From the NCBI GenBank assembly GCA_964647355.1, contig CAZYGK010000002.1, positions 62,001 through 126,000 of the forward strand: 64,000 nucleotides of DNA, in the 5' to 3' direction. Below, in pieces: positions 1-8,873 of the stretch. The DNA is from SZUA-430 sp964647355 (GTDB lineage Bacteria; Pseudomonadota; Alphaproteobacteria; Micropepsales; Micropepsaceae). Under the pieces are notes generated by a model, which was not told the origin of the DNA, searched no databases, and saw nothing but the letters and a program-made list of their open reading frames with translations. Numbering within the stretch: the first letter of the stretch is position 1; every line of letters starts with the position of its first letter. A program made the position numbers and the translations under genes.

Positions 1-419
1 GGCGGCATATATAATAGTGTGAGGTGATAGGTGCTTTCGTGATGCGCGCGCTGCTGTTTTTGGCGGGTTTCCGCGCCTAGATCGAATGCTGGCTCGAACA
101 GAGCGCGCCGCTCTTCATCGATCAGCCACGACAGGGAATCAGGAAAGGTTGCCGCCGGATACCCAGGCGCGGGCAAGCGTTCCGCCTCGACGAAGAGGGC
201 CCAACCTCCACCCAAGCGGCGGAACACGTTGTTGAGCCGGGCGCAGGTTGCGACGAGTTCGGCTTCGGTCGCGCTCTCAAGATCGGGCCCGCGGAACCGG
301 AACGTCCTCTGAAAACTCCCATCCTTGTTGAGCACGATCCCAGGCGCGATCAGGGCGGCCCACGGCAAATAGTCCGCCAGCAGCTTCGAGGTCCGCCGAT
401 ATTCGCGCAGGTTCAGCAT
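1..419 (-). CDS. trbE: TrbE/VirB4-type conjugal transfer ATPase, N-terminal part
   Basis: The gene runs off the left edge, so only about the first 139 codons are present. The start at 419 gives MLNLREYRRTSKLLADYLPW, the usual TrbE opening. Further in are VLNKDGSFQRTF, then an HHESTYHLTLLYMPP stretch matching the conserved region before the ATPase domain. In the family TrbE/VirB4 is the cytoplasmic ATPase that powers assembly of the mating-pair type IV secretion channel. The nucleotide-binding motifs lie outside the window. The start overlaps the end of trbD by 7 bases, as expected in a trbB-C-D-E operon. The frame is open to the edge. Confidence 0.93.
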   Translation of the reverse strand, partial: MLNLREYRRTSKLLADYLPWAALIAPGIVLNKDGSFQRTFRFRGPDLESATEAELVATCARLNNVFRRLGGGWALFVEAERLPAPGYPAATFPDSLSWLIDEERRALFEPAFDLGAETRQKQQRAHHESTYHLTLLYMP

Positions 420-673
420 GAGAGATGCGCCTTGTGGCGAAGATGACGGCCCAAGACTTCGACAAACTGCGGATCGCGCTTGGCGGCGTAGACCGCGATT
501 GCATGTCCGATGACGCCGAACAGGGCGCCCGCAATCCAGAGGCGCAGACCCAGCGCCAAGGCAGCCGCGATCGTGCCGTTCACGATCGCAACGGCACGCG
601 GCGCACCTGCGAGCAGGATCGGCTCGGTCAGCGAACGGTGCAGCGGCACCTCAAAGCCCGGGACCGGCATCAA
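413..673 (-). CDS. trbD: TrbD/VirB3-type transfer membrane protein
   Basis: This 86-residue protein has the TrbD layout: a short N-terminus with PVPGFEVPLHRSLTEPILLAG, then one strongly hydrophobic stretch (about residues 30-65, VAIVNGTIAAALALGL and GALFGVIGHAIAVYAA), then a charged tail. In the family it is a small inner-membrane part of the type IV secretion machinery, working with the TrbE ATPase. It overlaps trbC upstream by 4 bases and trbE downstream by 7, pointing to translational coupling. Length and order match trb operons, so the identification is firm although the family has no catalytic motif. Confidence 0.93.
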   Translation of the reverse strand: MMPVPGFEVPLHRSLTEPILLAGAPRAVAIVNGTIAAALALGLRLWIAGALFGVIGHAIAVYAAKRDPQFVEVLGRHLRHKAHLSC

Positions 674-984
674 ACGAGCGCTCCGCCGCCGAACGAGAAA
701 AAGGTGAGAAAGAAGCTCGTCGCGGCAAAGGCGATCGAGAGACCGAAGACGATCTGCACCAAACGCCGGAAGCCGCCGGACGTCTCGCCGAAGGCAAGCG
801 AGAGACCGGTGACGATGATGATGATCACGGCAACGATGCGGGCGACCGGTCCCTGGATCGAATCCAAGATCGATTGCAGCGGCGCCTCCCAGGGCATGTT
901 CGAGCCGGCGGCGAACGCCGGGCTCGTGAGGGCCAAGAGCGCAACTGCGGACACCAGAAGCGCAAACCGACGATGAAATTTCAT
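670..984 (-). CDS. trbC: TrbC/VirB2-type conjugative pilin
   Basis: This 104-residue precursor starts with a signal peptide (MKFHRRFALLVSAVALLALT, likely cleaved after PAFA), then has two hydrophobic segments (about residues 48-63 and 78-98) separated by a short charged turn with ETSGGFRR. That is the VirB2/TrbC prepilin plan. In the family it is processed and assembled into the conjugative pilus. It lies between trbB and trbD with 4-base overlaps on both sides. In some TrbC systems TraF cyclises the pilin, and a TraF-type peptidase lies at 9201-9752, so the same maturation is possible here. Confidence 0.93.
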   Translation of the reverse strand: MKFHRRFALLVSAVALLALTSPAFAAGSNMPWEAPLQSILDSIQGPVARIVAVIIIIVTGLSLAFGETSGGFRRLVQIVFGLSIAFAATSFFLTFFSFGGGALV

Positions 985-1979
985 AAGCGAGGTCCTTCTT
1001 GGGCGAGGGTCAGCGGGTTCAAGGGATCGATCGTGCGCAGCCGGTAGTCGCCGCCGGCGAACCCTTCGACGACGGCAATCGTCTCGATCCGGCGGGCGCT
1101 GCCGCGTCCTGCGATAAAGACGATGAGATCGATCGCCTGCGCGATGAGTGAACGCGGGACAACCGTCACCGCTTCTTGGATCAGGAGTTCAAGCCGGGTC
1201 AGGGCCGAGGCCGCCGAGTTTGCGTGAACCGTCGCGATGCCGCCGGGATGGCCTGTGTTCCAGGCTTTGAGCATATCGAGCGCCTCGCCGCCCCTGACCT
1301 CGCCGACGATGATCCGGTCGGGTCGCAGGCGCATGGTCGAGCGCACGAGATCGGCAAGCGTCACGGCGCCGCGATGCGTACGCAAGGCGACCGTATCCTT
1401 CGCCGGACATTGAAGTTCGCGGGTGTCTTCGATCAGAACGATGCGCTCGTTGGCATCGGCCATTTCGGCGAGGAGGGCGTTGGCGAGCGTCGTCTTGCCC
1501 GAGCCGGTGCCGCCGGCGATCAAGATCGTCTTGCGGTCGGCGACGGCCTTGCGCAACACGGCCGCGTGGAGCGGCGTCAGAATTTGATCGGCCACATAGT
1601 CTTCAAGCCGCAGCACCTGGCCGATCGGCTTCCTGATCGAAAAGCACGGCGCGCTCGAAACAGGCGGCAAGATGCCCTCGAAGCGCTCGCCGCTCTCAGG
1701 CAGTTCGGCGCTCACGATGGGGGACGTGGCGCAGGCTTCGAGCCGGACGTGGCTCGCGATCAAGCGGATGATCCGCTCGACCTCCGAAGGCGCCAGCCGC
1801 ACGCCGCTGTCGATACAACGCTGCCCTTGCCGTTCGACCCGCAGGCGACCATCAGCGTTGACCATGATCTCGACAACCGCCGGATCGGCGAGTGCCGCTG
1901 CGATGGCAGGGCCCATTGCGGTCCGCAACATCGTCCGCCGCCGCTCGCGGCTCTCGTCGCACGGGAGGGTGCCGTTCAT
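981..1979 (-). CDS. trbB: TrbB/VirB11-family secretion ATPase
   Basis: This 332-residue protein has a Walker A motif GGTGSGKTT at about residues 156-164, an Asp box (VLIEDTREL), and Walker B/His-box sequence around IIVGEVRGGEALDMLKAWNTG and GGIATVHANS. These define the VirB11/TrbB hexameric ATPase on the cytoplasmic face of the transfer channel. The start at 1979 overlaps the stop of the ribbon-helix-helix gene by 4 bases, which supports it over the internal Met at residue 17. It is the first trb gene in the transcription order and is followed directly by trbC. Confidence 0.95.
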   Translation of the reverse strand: MNGTLPCDESRERRRTMLRTAMGPAIAAALADPAVVEIMVNADGRLRVERQGQRCIDSGVRLAPSEVERIIRLIASHVRLEACATSPIVSAELPESGERFEGILPPVSSAPCFSIRKPIGQVLRLEDYVADQILTPLHAAVLRKAVADRKTILIAGGTGSGKTTLANALLAEMADANERIVLIEDTRELQCPAKDTVALRTHRGAVTLADLVRSTMRLRPDRIIVGEVRGGEALDMLKAWNTGHPGGIATVHANSAASALTRLELLIQEAVTVVPRSLIAQAIDLIVFIAGRGSARRIETIAVVEGFAGGDYRLRTIDPLNPLTLAQEGPRL

Positions 1980-2425
1980 TCGCGCACCTCATGACGCTCG
2001 CCCTCACCTTCGACGATGGCGTCGGACGTGATGCGCTCAAGGACATCGCGGGTGAGACTCTTTCCGCCCGAAATGCGTTTTCCGACTTGCTCGACGAAAC
2101 TATTGAACCGCTCCGCTCCCAAGGCCTTTGCCTCGCGCTGATCGTCGTCCGGCAATGGCGCGGTCACGGTGAGCTCGAAGCGGATGAAGAGTGCCAGCGT
2201 CTCTAGGATCACCTGCTGGTCGCGTTCGATGCGTGCAAGGTGGCGGGCAATCTTCTCAAGGCGAACTTTCAGAACGGCATCGATCTCCGCCGCAGCGCCG
2301 CGCGCGAGATAGTGCTTCAGGGCGTCGCTCACAATCGCCGACTTCGACGTGCCGGGCTTTGCCGTCAAAGCATCGAGCCGGTCGCTTAGGTCGTCGTCGA
2401 CGTAGATGTTGAGGCGAGGTTTCAT
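1976..2425 (-). CDS. CopG-type ribbon-helix-helix protein of the transfer operon
   Basis: This 149-residue protein opens with a ribbon-helix-helix domain (KPRLNIYVDDDLSDRLDAL, then GTSKSAIVSDALKHYL). A long middle helix and an extended C-terminus follow. Proteins of this type sit between traG and trbB in many trb-based ICEs and are annotated as CopG-family regulators. They may bind an operator or take part in oriT processing. The function here is inferred from domain and position only. It overlaps trbB by 4 bases and starts 5 bases after the traG stop, so it belongs to the same operon. Confidence 0.85.
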   Translation of the reverse strand: MKPRLNIYVDDDLSDRLDALTAKPGTSKSAIVSDALKHYLARGAAAEIDAVLKVRLEKIARHLARIERDQQVILETLALFIRFELTVTAPLPDDDQREAKALGAERFNSFVEQVGKRISGGKSLTRDVLERITSDAIVEGEGERHEVRE

Positions 2426-2430
2426 GAGGG

Positions 2431-4449
2431 TCAGAAGCTCGGAATGAGGTCGTCGTCGCGCCGCGCCGGGTCGCCGTTCATGGCGTGGGCCTGTTGCGCC
2501 GGCGTGGTGCGGACGGGCTTGCGGACCGCTGACGTCACCATGTCGTCGTCAAGCAGATGAACGAGATCGTCTGACGGTTCTTCGACCACTCGAACCGTGG
2601 GCTCGCCGCCAAGGGCTGGATGACGCTGCAGACCGCCTTCGTCGTCACCGGCCTCGCTACTGAGGTCGTGCGCGAGTGCCGCCGCCAATCTCGCGTCGGT
2701 CACGCGCACCTGCCCGCTCCAATCGTCCGCCACGGGGGAACGCCGGAGGGTTGCGGGATTGGGAGCAGGCAGGATGCGGTCCGTGAAGTTCCGGTCGTCA
2801 AAGTACCGGAGCTTCTTGGCGCGGATTGGCGGCAGTCCAGAAATCAGAACGAGTTCATCGCGGGGCGGCAGCTGCATAACCTCGCCGGGTGTGAGCAGCG
2901 GGCGCGCCGTCTCTTGGCGGCTGATCATCACGTGGGCGAGCCAGGGTGCCAGCCGGTGGCCGGCATAGTTGCGCTGCGCGCGCAATTCCGTCGCGGTGCC
3001 GAGCGCATCCGAAATGCGCTTCGCCGTCCGTTCGTCGTTCGACGAGAACGCGATCCGCACGTGACAATTGTCGAGGATCGAATTGTTCTCGCCGTAAGCC
3101 TTCGAGACTTGATTGAGCGATTGCGCGATGAGGTAAGCCCGGATGCCGTAACCGGCCATAAAGGCGAGTGCCGTCTCGAAGAAGTCCAAGCGGCCAAGGG
3201 CTGGAAACTCGTCGAGCATCATCAGCACCTGATGGCGACGGCGCTTCGTAGGATCGCCCTCGAGTTTCTCGGTGAGGCGGCGGCCGATCTGATTAAGCAC
3301 CAAACGCACAAGCGGCTTGGTCCGGGAAATGTCCGACGGCGGCACCACGAGGTAGAGCGAAGCCGGACGCTCGCCATCGACAAGATCGGCAATCCGCCAA
3401 TCGCAGGCTGATGTCACCTGGGCCACCGTCGGATCGCGATAAAGACCCAGAAAGCTCATGGCGGTCGACAACACACCGGAGCGTTCATTCTCCGACTTGT
3501 TCAAAACTTCTCGCGCCGCTTGCGCGACGATCGGATGAACGAGCGGCTTCTCGCGCGTGCCCAGATGGTTCGTCGCCATCATGGCGCGCAACGTGTGCTC
3601 GAACGAACGCCTCGGATCGGACAGAAAGCTCGCGACGCGCGCGAGCGTCTTCTCCTGCTCAGCGTAGAGAACGTGAAGAATCACGCCGACCAACAGTGCG
3701 TGGCTGGTCTTTTCCCAATGGTTGCGCCGTTCCAGCGCGCCTTCCGGATCGACCAAGATGTCGGCGATATTCTGAACGTCGCGGACTTCGCAGGCGCCTC
3801 TGCGCACCTCGAGAAGAGGGTTGTAACGCGCGGACCGCTCGTCCGTCGGATTGAAAAGCAGGCAGGTCGAAAACGTAGAACGCCAACCGGCCGTGATCTG
3901 CCAGTTCTCGCCTTTGATGTCGTGAATGATGGCGCTTGAAGGCCAGGAGAGCAGTGTTGGAATGACGAGGCCCACGCCCTTGCCGGAGCGCGTGGGTGCA
4001 AACGCCATCACATGCTCGGGCCCTTGGTGGCGAAGGTAATGGGATTTCAGAGAACCGAGGAAAACCCCTATGGAACCAAACAGGCCGGCCGCGCCAATTT
4101 CCCGTGTGGTTGCCCACCGCGATGATCCGTAGGTCGTCACGAACTGATTTTGCCGTGCGCGCCAGAGCGATCCGGCAACCGCGACTACGCATCCAAGCAT
4201 GCCGCTGCCGGCGGCAAGCATCCCGGCGCGGTCGAAGAGCTCAGGGGCGTACGCACCGTACGCATACCACCACTCGAAAAGGCGCCAGGGGTAGTAGATC
4301 GGAGCAGATAAAAATTCGAACCAAGGGGCACCGAGACGTGCCTGATGCCCCAGCATCGCCGCCGCCCATTGCGTCGATGCCCACACGCCGCCAATCACGA
4401 TGGCGAATACGAGCGCAATCTGCCCAATAAGGAGGCGGGTCGGCGTCAT
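2431..4449 (-). CDS. traG: TraG/VirD4-type coupling protein
   Basis: This 672-residue protein has two N-terminal membrane segments (about residues 5-25 and 78-95). The Walker A motif lies in APTRSGKGVG (about 151-160), and a Walker B-like LMMLDEFPALG comes further on with the surrounding TraG/VirD4 motifs. In the family it is the membrane ATPase that brings the relaxase-DNA complex to the type IV secretion channel. The gene lies between the AbiE module and the trb genes. The C-terminal 100 residues are charged and low in complexity, which is common. An 87-bp gap to abiEii leaves room for a separate promoter. Confidence 0.95.
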   Translation of the reverse strand: MTPTRLLIGQIALVFAIVIGGVWASTQWAAAMLGHQARLGAPWFEFLSAPIYYPWRLFEWWYAYGAYAPELFDRAGMLAAGSGMLGCVVAVAGSLWRARQNQFVTTYGSSRWATTREIGAAGLFGSIGVFLGSLKSHYLRHQGPEHVMAFAPTRSGKGVGLVIPTLLSWPSSAIIHDIKGENWQITAGWRSTFSTCLLFNPTDERSARYNPLLEVRRGACEVRDVQNIADILVDPEGALERRNHWEKTSHALLVGVILHVLYAEQEKTLARVASFLSDPRRSFEHTLRAMMATNHLGTREKPLVHPIVAQAAREVLNKSENERSGVLSTAMSFLGLYRDPTVAQVTSACDWRIADLVDGERPASLYLVVPPSDISRTKPLVRLVLNQIGRRLTEKLEGDPTKRRRHQVLMMLDEFPALGRLDFFETALAFMAGYGIRAYLIAQSLNQVSKAYGENNSILDNCHVRIAFSSNDERTAKRISDALGTATELRAQRNYAGHRLAPWLAHVMISRQETARPLLTPGEVMQLPPRDELVLISGLPPIRAKKLRYFDDRNFTDRILPAPNPATLRRSPVADDWSGQVRVTDARLAAALAHDLSSEAGDDEGGLQRHPALGGEPTVRVVEEPSDDLVHLLDDDMVTSAVRKPVRTTPAQQAHAMNGDPARRDDDLIPSF

Positions 4450-4536
4450 TCACGTGCTCCATTCTTTAGAGCAAGTGATCTCGCGAAACGCGCGATTCAG
4501 AAATCGCGTTTATCTACGCTGATGTGCGCTTTCTTC

Positions 4537-5952
4537 TCAGGGCTTCGTTTCGACGTACGACCCATACCGGCCCATGCACGGGTATCCGCCCTTGGCTTTG
4601 TGCGCACCGAGGGTGGCGTCCATTGTCTTCTTGCTGAATTTCTTCCCGCACGAAGGACACTGAAAAACGAAGGACGGTCTTCCAAACGGACTGCCGCGGG
4701 TGCTACGCGATGGTGCCGGCGCTGCCGCCCACCGTGGCGCAATGCTTCGGCTCGCCGCCGGCGTGACGAATGCAGAGGCCTGCGGTGTCAGCTCGATTTC
4801 ATAACGCGGCGAGAACGACTGATTTGTCACCCGCGCACCTTGAATGCGATCGACGCGATAACTGCGATGCTCGCCCTTGTCGACATTGATGGCGTGAAGG
4901 ACGAGGTTGCTCTCCGCGGTGCGGCGGAGCGAATAGGCTTCGATGCGTCGTGTCGTTCCTTGGTACTCGAGGTCGACGCACAAACGGTTCGACGCGGCGA
5001 AGCGAATGCTCTCGAGGGCGGAGAGTGCGCCGCGCGCGACGGGTAAATTCAGCACCCGGTCGCGTACGACAGTCTCGCCGGCGGCCCGCGCGTATGCCGG
5101 GGGCGTTGCGGGAGCGTCGCCACCTTCGAGCCAAGCAAAGAAGCCCGGCAGTTCATCCCAGAGCGCGTCGAGCGGCGGCAGTGACGGAAGCTGATGGGCC
5201 AGCATCGTTTGCCATCCACCTTGCAGATCAGCTTTGTGCGCGCCGAGATCGGCAAGCCGCGGCACCCCAATACCTTTAAACGCGCACTTCTGCCGCAACA
5301 CGTCCATCAGTACGCCCGGCAACGGGCGAGCGCTTTCGTTTCGAAAGAGGTTGACGACGTCGTAGAGATCGCGCGGCCGGGTGCGCTCGGCCAGCGCGCG
5401 CGTCTTTTCGCCGAACGCCTCCTCGTAGGCATAGGCCAGAACAGTAATGCCCTCTAGCGGCGCGTCGGAGTACGGATGAAAAATCGGGACGCGCGCCGGT
5501 TTGAGCACCAGTCTTTCGTCAGCTGTGAGATCAAGTTTTAGGCGCGGGGAACCCGTGCGTGGCGAAATCGGACCGCGATAGGTCAACTTGCCTTCGCAAG
5601 AAACGCCACCGCGCGGATTCTTGTAGATGTCGAAGTCCTGACCGTCGGGCGGCACTTCGATGCCGGAGCGTTCGTAGACCCAATCGCCGACGCGGGCAAA
5701 GACCCGCTTCAGATGCGCCGCATCAATGTCCGCTTCGTTCGTCAGCGTGAAGTCGAGGTCCTCCGAGAAACGATAGGTCTCGAAGTAACACTTCTTGAGA
5801 CAGGTTCCGCCCTTGAACACCCAGCCATCGCTCAGTTCGCTCTGCGCATAGATGCCGGCCAAGACCCAGCCCAGCACCCAGTCCTTCTCGATGATGTGCG
5901 GGTTGAGGCCGAAGCGCGTCGCCGCATCGATGATTTCCCGCCGATCGATCAT
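4537..5952 (-). CDS. abiEii: AbiEii-type nucleotidyltransferase toxin with WYL-like and zinc-finger-like C-terminal parts
   Basis: The N-terminal 300 residues match the AbiEii/AbiGii toxin: FGLNPHIIEKDWVLGWVL, then VFKGGTCLKKCYFETYRFSEDLDFTL. These hold the KGGT and SEDLDF nucleotidyltransferase motifs. A middle part (about residues 310-400) looks like a WYL sensor domain, with LESIRFAASNRLCVDLEYQG and later YRVDRIQGARV. The end carries CPSCGKKFSKK followed by His and Cys in GAHKAKGGYPC, which could bind zinc. Start 5952 overlaps the abiEi stop by 4 bases; a longer frame upstream only reads through abiEi. In AbiE systems this is the toxin. The WYL and Cys-rich tail are additions to the usual protein, inferred from sequence only. 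Confidence 0.88.
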   Translation of the reverse strand: MIDRREIIDAATRFGLNPHIIEKDWVLGWVLAGIYAQSELSDGWVFKGGTCLKKCYFETYRFSEDLDFTLTNEADIDAAHLKRVFARVGDWVYERSGIEVPPDGQDFDIYKNPRGGVSCEGKLTYRGPISPRTGSPRLKLDLTADERLVLKPARVPIFHPYSDAPLEGITVLAYAYEEAFGEKTRALAERTRPRDLYDVVNLFRNESARPLPGVLMDVLRQKCAFKGIGVPRLADLGAHKADLQGGWQTMLAHQLPSLPPLDALWDELPGFFAWLEGGDAPATPPAYARAAGETVVRDRVLNLPVARGALSALESIRFAASNRLCVDLEYQGTTRRIEAYSLRRTAESNLVLHAINVDKGEHRSYRVDRIQGARVTNQSFSPRYEIELTPQASAFVTPAASRSIAPRWAAAPAPSRSTRGSPFGRPSFVFQCPSCGKKFSKKTMDATLGAHKAKGGYPCMGRYGSYVETKP

Positions 5953-6806
5953 GTGCGTTTGCTCCGAATCCAACTGTCGGGAACCCACAAGCGCCAGCGC
6001 GTGACCAGGCGGTCGCAAGGTAACGACGGATCCAACTTTGCCGTACCTTTGGTCAGATGACGGCGGCATTGGACGGCGAGATCGGCCGCCGCACCGCTTC
6101 GCTCGGCGAGATACCCCAAACGCTTGAACGTTGCGCCGCTTCCGAGCCGCGTCGCATAGGCCAAAAGTTTGACGTCATCGCGATCACGATGCCGCAAGTA
6201 GCGGCGAAAACAGTCGGACACGTGCTCGGCGCCGCCGCCCATCGCCGGATCGTCAAGCATGTCGGCGATCGTGCGCGGGACATCCGACACAAGGACTTTC
6301 GTGCTGTGACGCCAAACGACGCTGGTGCCGAACAGCCGATCCTCGTCGATGTGTTTCAAGGTGAATTCTGCGCCGTGGCGTATCACGGACTTGCGACGCA
6401 CTGGACGGCTGGTCGCGACAACGATGTCACGAAAAATCTGTTCGGTGAGGTCCCAATGCTCGGCCGCGGAACGGCCGCCGACATAGCCCGGCGCGAACAG
6501 CGTCGGCACAAGCACCCAAGGGTCGTCGAGCACGTGCTCCGAACCGAGCGACTCGAGCTGAACGGGAACGTAGGCGCCGCTGCCCACGCGCCTCAACCAG
6601 CGTTGGCTGACCCAGCGCGACATCAGCTTCGCCGCGACGGCACGCGAGACACCGAAGGCGCGCACCGCATCGTCGATCCGGATGACGTCGCCGGCTTGCC
6701 GGACGAGATCCGACAGACGCTGACGGCCGCGGGGCAGGCTTTCGGTTATCGGTTCGCCCGTTCTTTCTCGCATAAATTCACATAAATCGCGATTTTCAGT
6801 AGCCAT
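5949..6806 (-). CDS. abiEi: AbiEi-type antitoxin and autoregulator
   Basis: This 285-residue protein begins with a winged-helix region (about residues 28-80: LSDLVRQAGDVIRIDDAVRAF, KLMSRWVSQRWLRRVGSGAYVPV). The AbiEi core follows, with GYVGGRSAAEHWDLTEQIF and VSDVPRTIADML. In characterised type IV systems AbiEi neutralises AbiEii and represses the operon by binding inverted repeats in its promoter. Here the pair is coupled by a 4-base overlap and sits between the relaxase and traG, a typical ICE-maintenance or phage-defence location. The ATG at 6806 lies beside an AT-rich leader. Confidence 0.9.
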   Translation of the reverse strand: MATENRDLCEFMRERTGEPITESLPRGRQRLSDLVRQAGDVIRIDDAVRAFGVSRAVAAKLMSRWVSQRWLRRVGSGAYVPVQLESLGSEHVLDDPWVLVPTLFAPGYVGGRSAAEHWDLTEQIFRDIVVATSRPVRRKSVIRHGAEFTLKHIDEDRLFGTSVVWRHSTKVLVSDVPRTIADMLDDPAMGGGAEHVSDCFRRYLRHRDRDDVKLLAYATRLGSGATFKRLGYLAERSGAAADLAVQCRRHLTKGTAKLDPSLPCDRLVTRWRLWVPDSWIRSKRT

Positions 6807-6890
6807 ACTATACCGCAGCTGTTAACGACGTACACTATAATATCAGTGCCATAATTCGCATTTTTCGCGATTTTTCATGGATACTCCATA
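6807..6890 (-). promoter_or_regulatory. AT-rich abiE leader, probable promoter/operator
   Basis: This 84-bp gap between the relaxase stop and the abiEi start is much richer in A+T than its surroundings. Read on the minus strand it contains two related words, TATAGTGTAC and TATAGTATGG, about 25 bp apart. It is the only non-coding space upstream of the toxin-antitoxin pair, so the promoter and any AbiEi operator should be here. I could not define a clear inverted repeat. Confidence 0.5.
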
Positions 6891-8873
6891 TCAAACCACG
6901 GTGGGACCGGCCTTCCCTCGACCAAAGCGCCAAGACACGATCCCGCCGCGCGCCAGACCAGAAACAGCCTGCCCCAATCTGGGCTCAAGCACCGCGCGCC
7001 ATGGTACCAATGTGAAATCCCTTGCCCTTTGAATCACCGCAAACCGCCCGCTGACGAGATCAAGCCGCTTGACGTATTTTCCTTCAACCCGCCCTGCCCC
7101 GCCGAACTCTGCGTAGGGCAACTGCAACTCCCCCGACACCTGCGCCGCGACCCGCGTGAGCTCGCGCCGGCGAAGCACTGCCAACAGGTTGGCCCGAACC
7201 ACGAACTGACCCCGACGCTCCTCCGCGAGGCCTTGCTCGATCAGCCATTGCCGGCGCCGCGCCAACGCGTCCTTCACCTCACGCCCGAACCCAGCATCGC
7301 GCGCCGTGGCAGCATCATCTCCGACCAACTGCCGATCCAACCACGTGGCCGCATCGGCCGTGACGATTTTGGCCAGAGGCACCGTCGCAACAACTTCAAT
7401 CTTGACTGGCGCGTCCCGTGATCGGCGCTGCTCATAAGATCGCGCCGATTCCAGAAAGTCGGTAGGCACTCGCCAAGTCCCATCCGCTTCGCGCTCACCA
7501 ACGCCTGCGCGCCGCAACGCCTCCAAGCGTCGCACATGTGCTGCAACGAACTCACCGCTCGCGGCGGGATCGCTCGCGGCGTGGAGCGCCACGCTGTAGC
7601 GTCCACCATTGCACGCTGCAATATCGGCAATCGTCCGATCGGTTTGACGGGCATCGGCCGCGCGCGGTTCGACGGACACGATCGCCCCGCGTGCCACCAG
7701 CTCGATGTGGTCACCTGATCCGATGTCGACCCAATGCGAGCGGCCATCGGTGCCGTCGATGACCATGTAGTGGCGATCGCTCGCATCGTTCAGCCCGCGC
7801 TCGACCAACCGCCCGACAATCCGCCTCTCGCGCGCCGGATCAAAGATGACGTGGTCCGCCGGCGCGCGCTCGATGCGGGCCGCTTTGAGCGCCCGGTGCA
7901 TCGTCTTGATGATGTCGTCGCGCTCGCCCATCCGCCGCAGCGTTGCTTCGATCTCGGCCGAGAGATGCCACACACCCGGCGACACCTCCTCGGCGAGACC
8001 GAGCAGCCTCAAATGTTGGATGCGACCGGCACGTAGCGTCTGCTGGAAGCGCTGATGCGGGCTGCCGGCTGTCTCCGTCACGGTAACTGAGCCTCGCTCC
8101 AAGGCATCGCGAAGCAACCGCCGGTCGATGCTCGTCAACCGGTCTTGCGTCACTTCTTGGGCAAGCCTCTGCTCAATCTCGAGGTCGGTCCGCGGTCCCA
8201 GGTCGAGCGTGACGAGTTGGATCGCCCGCTGACGCATGCCGTTAGAAATGTATTCGCGCGCAATAACCAGATCGCGTCCCTGGTCATCCTTGCCCCTGAC
8301 CACCACGTGGCTGTGCGGCTGGCCGGTGTTGAAGTGATCGACCGCAACCCAATCGAGTTTGGTGTCGAGGTCCCGTTCCACCTGCGCCATCAACCGCCGC
8401 ACGAACGGCTTCAGGTCCTCGTACTCGACGGCATCTTCGGCCGCGACGATGAAGCGGAACTGATGACGGTCGCCCTCGGCGCGTTCGAGAAACGCTTTGC
8501 CGTCCGTACGATCGTGGGCCGCATCATAGAGCTCGCCAGGCGCGCCCTCACGCGTGACGCCATCGCGTTGAATGTAACGCAGATGGAGCCGGGCGCCTTT
8601 CAGTCCGCGCGCCCCGATCTTCACGATCCGCGCCTTGATCACGACGCGACGGTTGCGGAACGCGGCGTGCCGGTCGGCCAACACGCGGCCGACGCCGGCG
8701 CCCCGCCCGATCCTGCTCCCGTCAAAGCGTTGCTTTCGCCCAACATGACCCAGCGCCCGGCCGCTCGCCGACGACGCGGCGTGCAACACGCGTTGGAGGT
8801 AACGCTGGGTGCGTCCGCCGTCCTGCGATCGGACCTTTCCAAGTTTAGGTTCGAAGTCGTCGTCTTGGCTCAT
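6891..8873 (-). CDS. VirD2-like relaxase with DUF3363 region
   Basis: This 660-residue mobilisation relaxase nicks oriT and stays attached to the transferred strand. Around Tyr100 the motif HLRYIQRDG supplies a likely catalytic tyrosine. His180, His187 and His189 in VDHFNTGQPHSHVVV form the HUH-type metal site. The remainder is the long DUF3363 region typical of relaxases in alphaproteobacterial ICEs. I chose the ATG at 8873 (MSQDDDFEPKLGK) because family members begin in this way; the longer frame back to 9104 has no family resemblance. It lies downstream of the traF-type gene and is separated from it by a non-coding stretch with a strong inverted repeat. Confidence 0.92.
   Translation of the reverse strand: MSQDDDFEPKLGKVRSQDGGRTQRYLQRVLHAASSASGRALGHVGRKQRFDGSRIGRGAGVGRVLADRHAAFRNRRVVIKARIVKIGARGLKGARLHLRYIQRDGVTREGAPGELYDAAHDRTDGKAFLERAEGDRHQFRFIVAAEDAVEYEDLKPFVRRLMAQVERDLDTKLDWVAVDHFNTGQPHSHVVVRGKDDQGRDLVIAREYISNGMRQRAIQLVTLDLGPRTDLEIEQRLAQEVTQDRLTSIDRRLLRDALERGSVTVTETAGSPHQRFQQTLRAGRIQHLRLLGLAEEVSPGVWHLSAEIEATLRRMGERDDIIKTMHRALKAARIERAPADHVIFDPARERRIVGRLVERGLNDASDRHYMVIDGTDGRSHWVDIGSGDHIELVARGAIVSVEPRAADARQTDRTIADIAACNGGRYSVALHAASDPAASGEFVAAHVRRLEALRRAGVGEREADGTWRVPTDFLESARSYEQRRSRDAPVKIEVVATVPLAKIVTADAATWLDRQLVGDDAATARDAGFGREVKDALARRRQWLIEQGLAEERRGQFVVRANLLAVLRRRELTRVAAQVSGELQLPYAEFGGAGRVEGKYVKRLDLVSGRFAVIQRARDFTLVPWRAVLEPRLGQAVSGLARGGIVSWRFGRGKAGPTVV

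Noticed and set aside
40..75. Apparent frameshift in trbE
   Set aside because: A miscounted run of five T bases; with the right count the TrbE frame is continuous to the edge.
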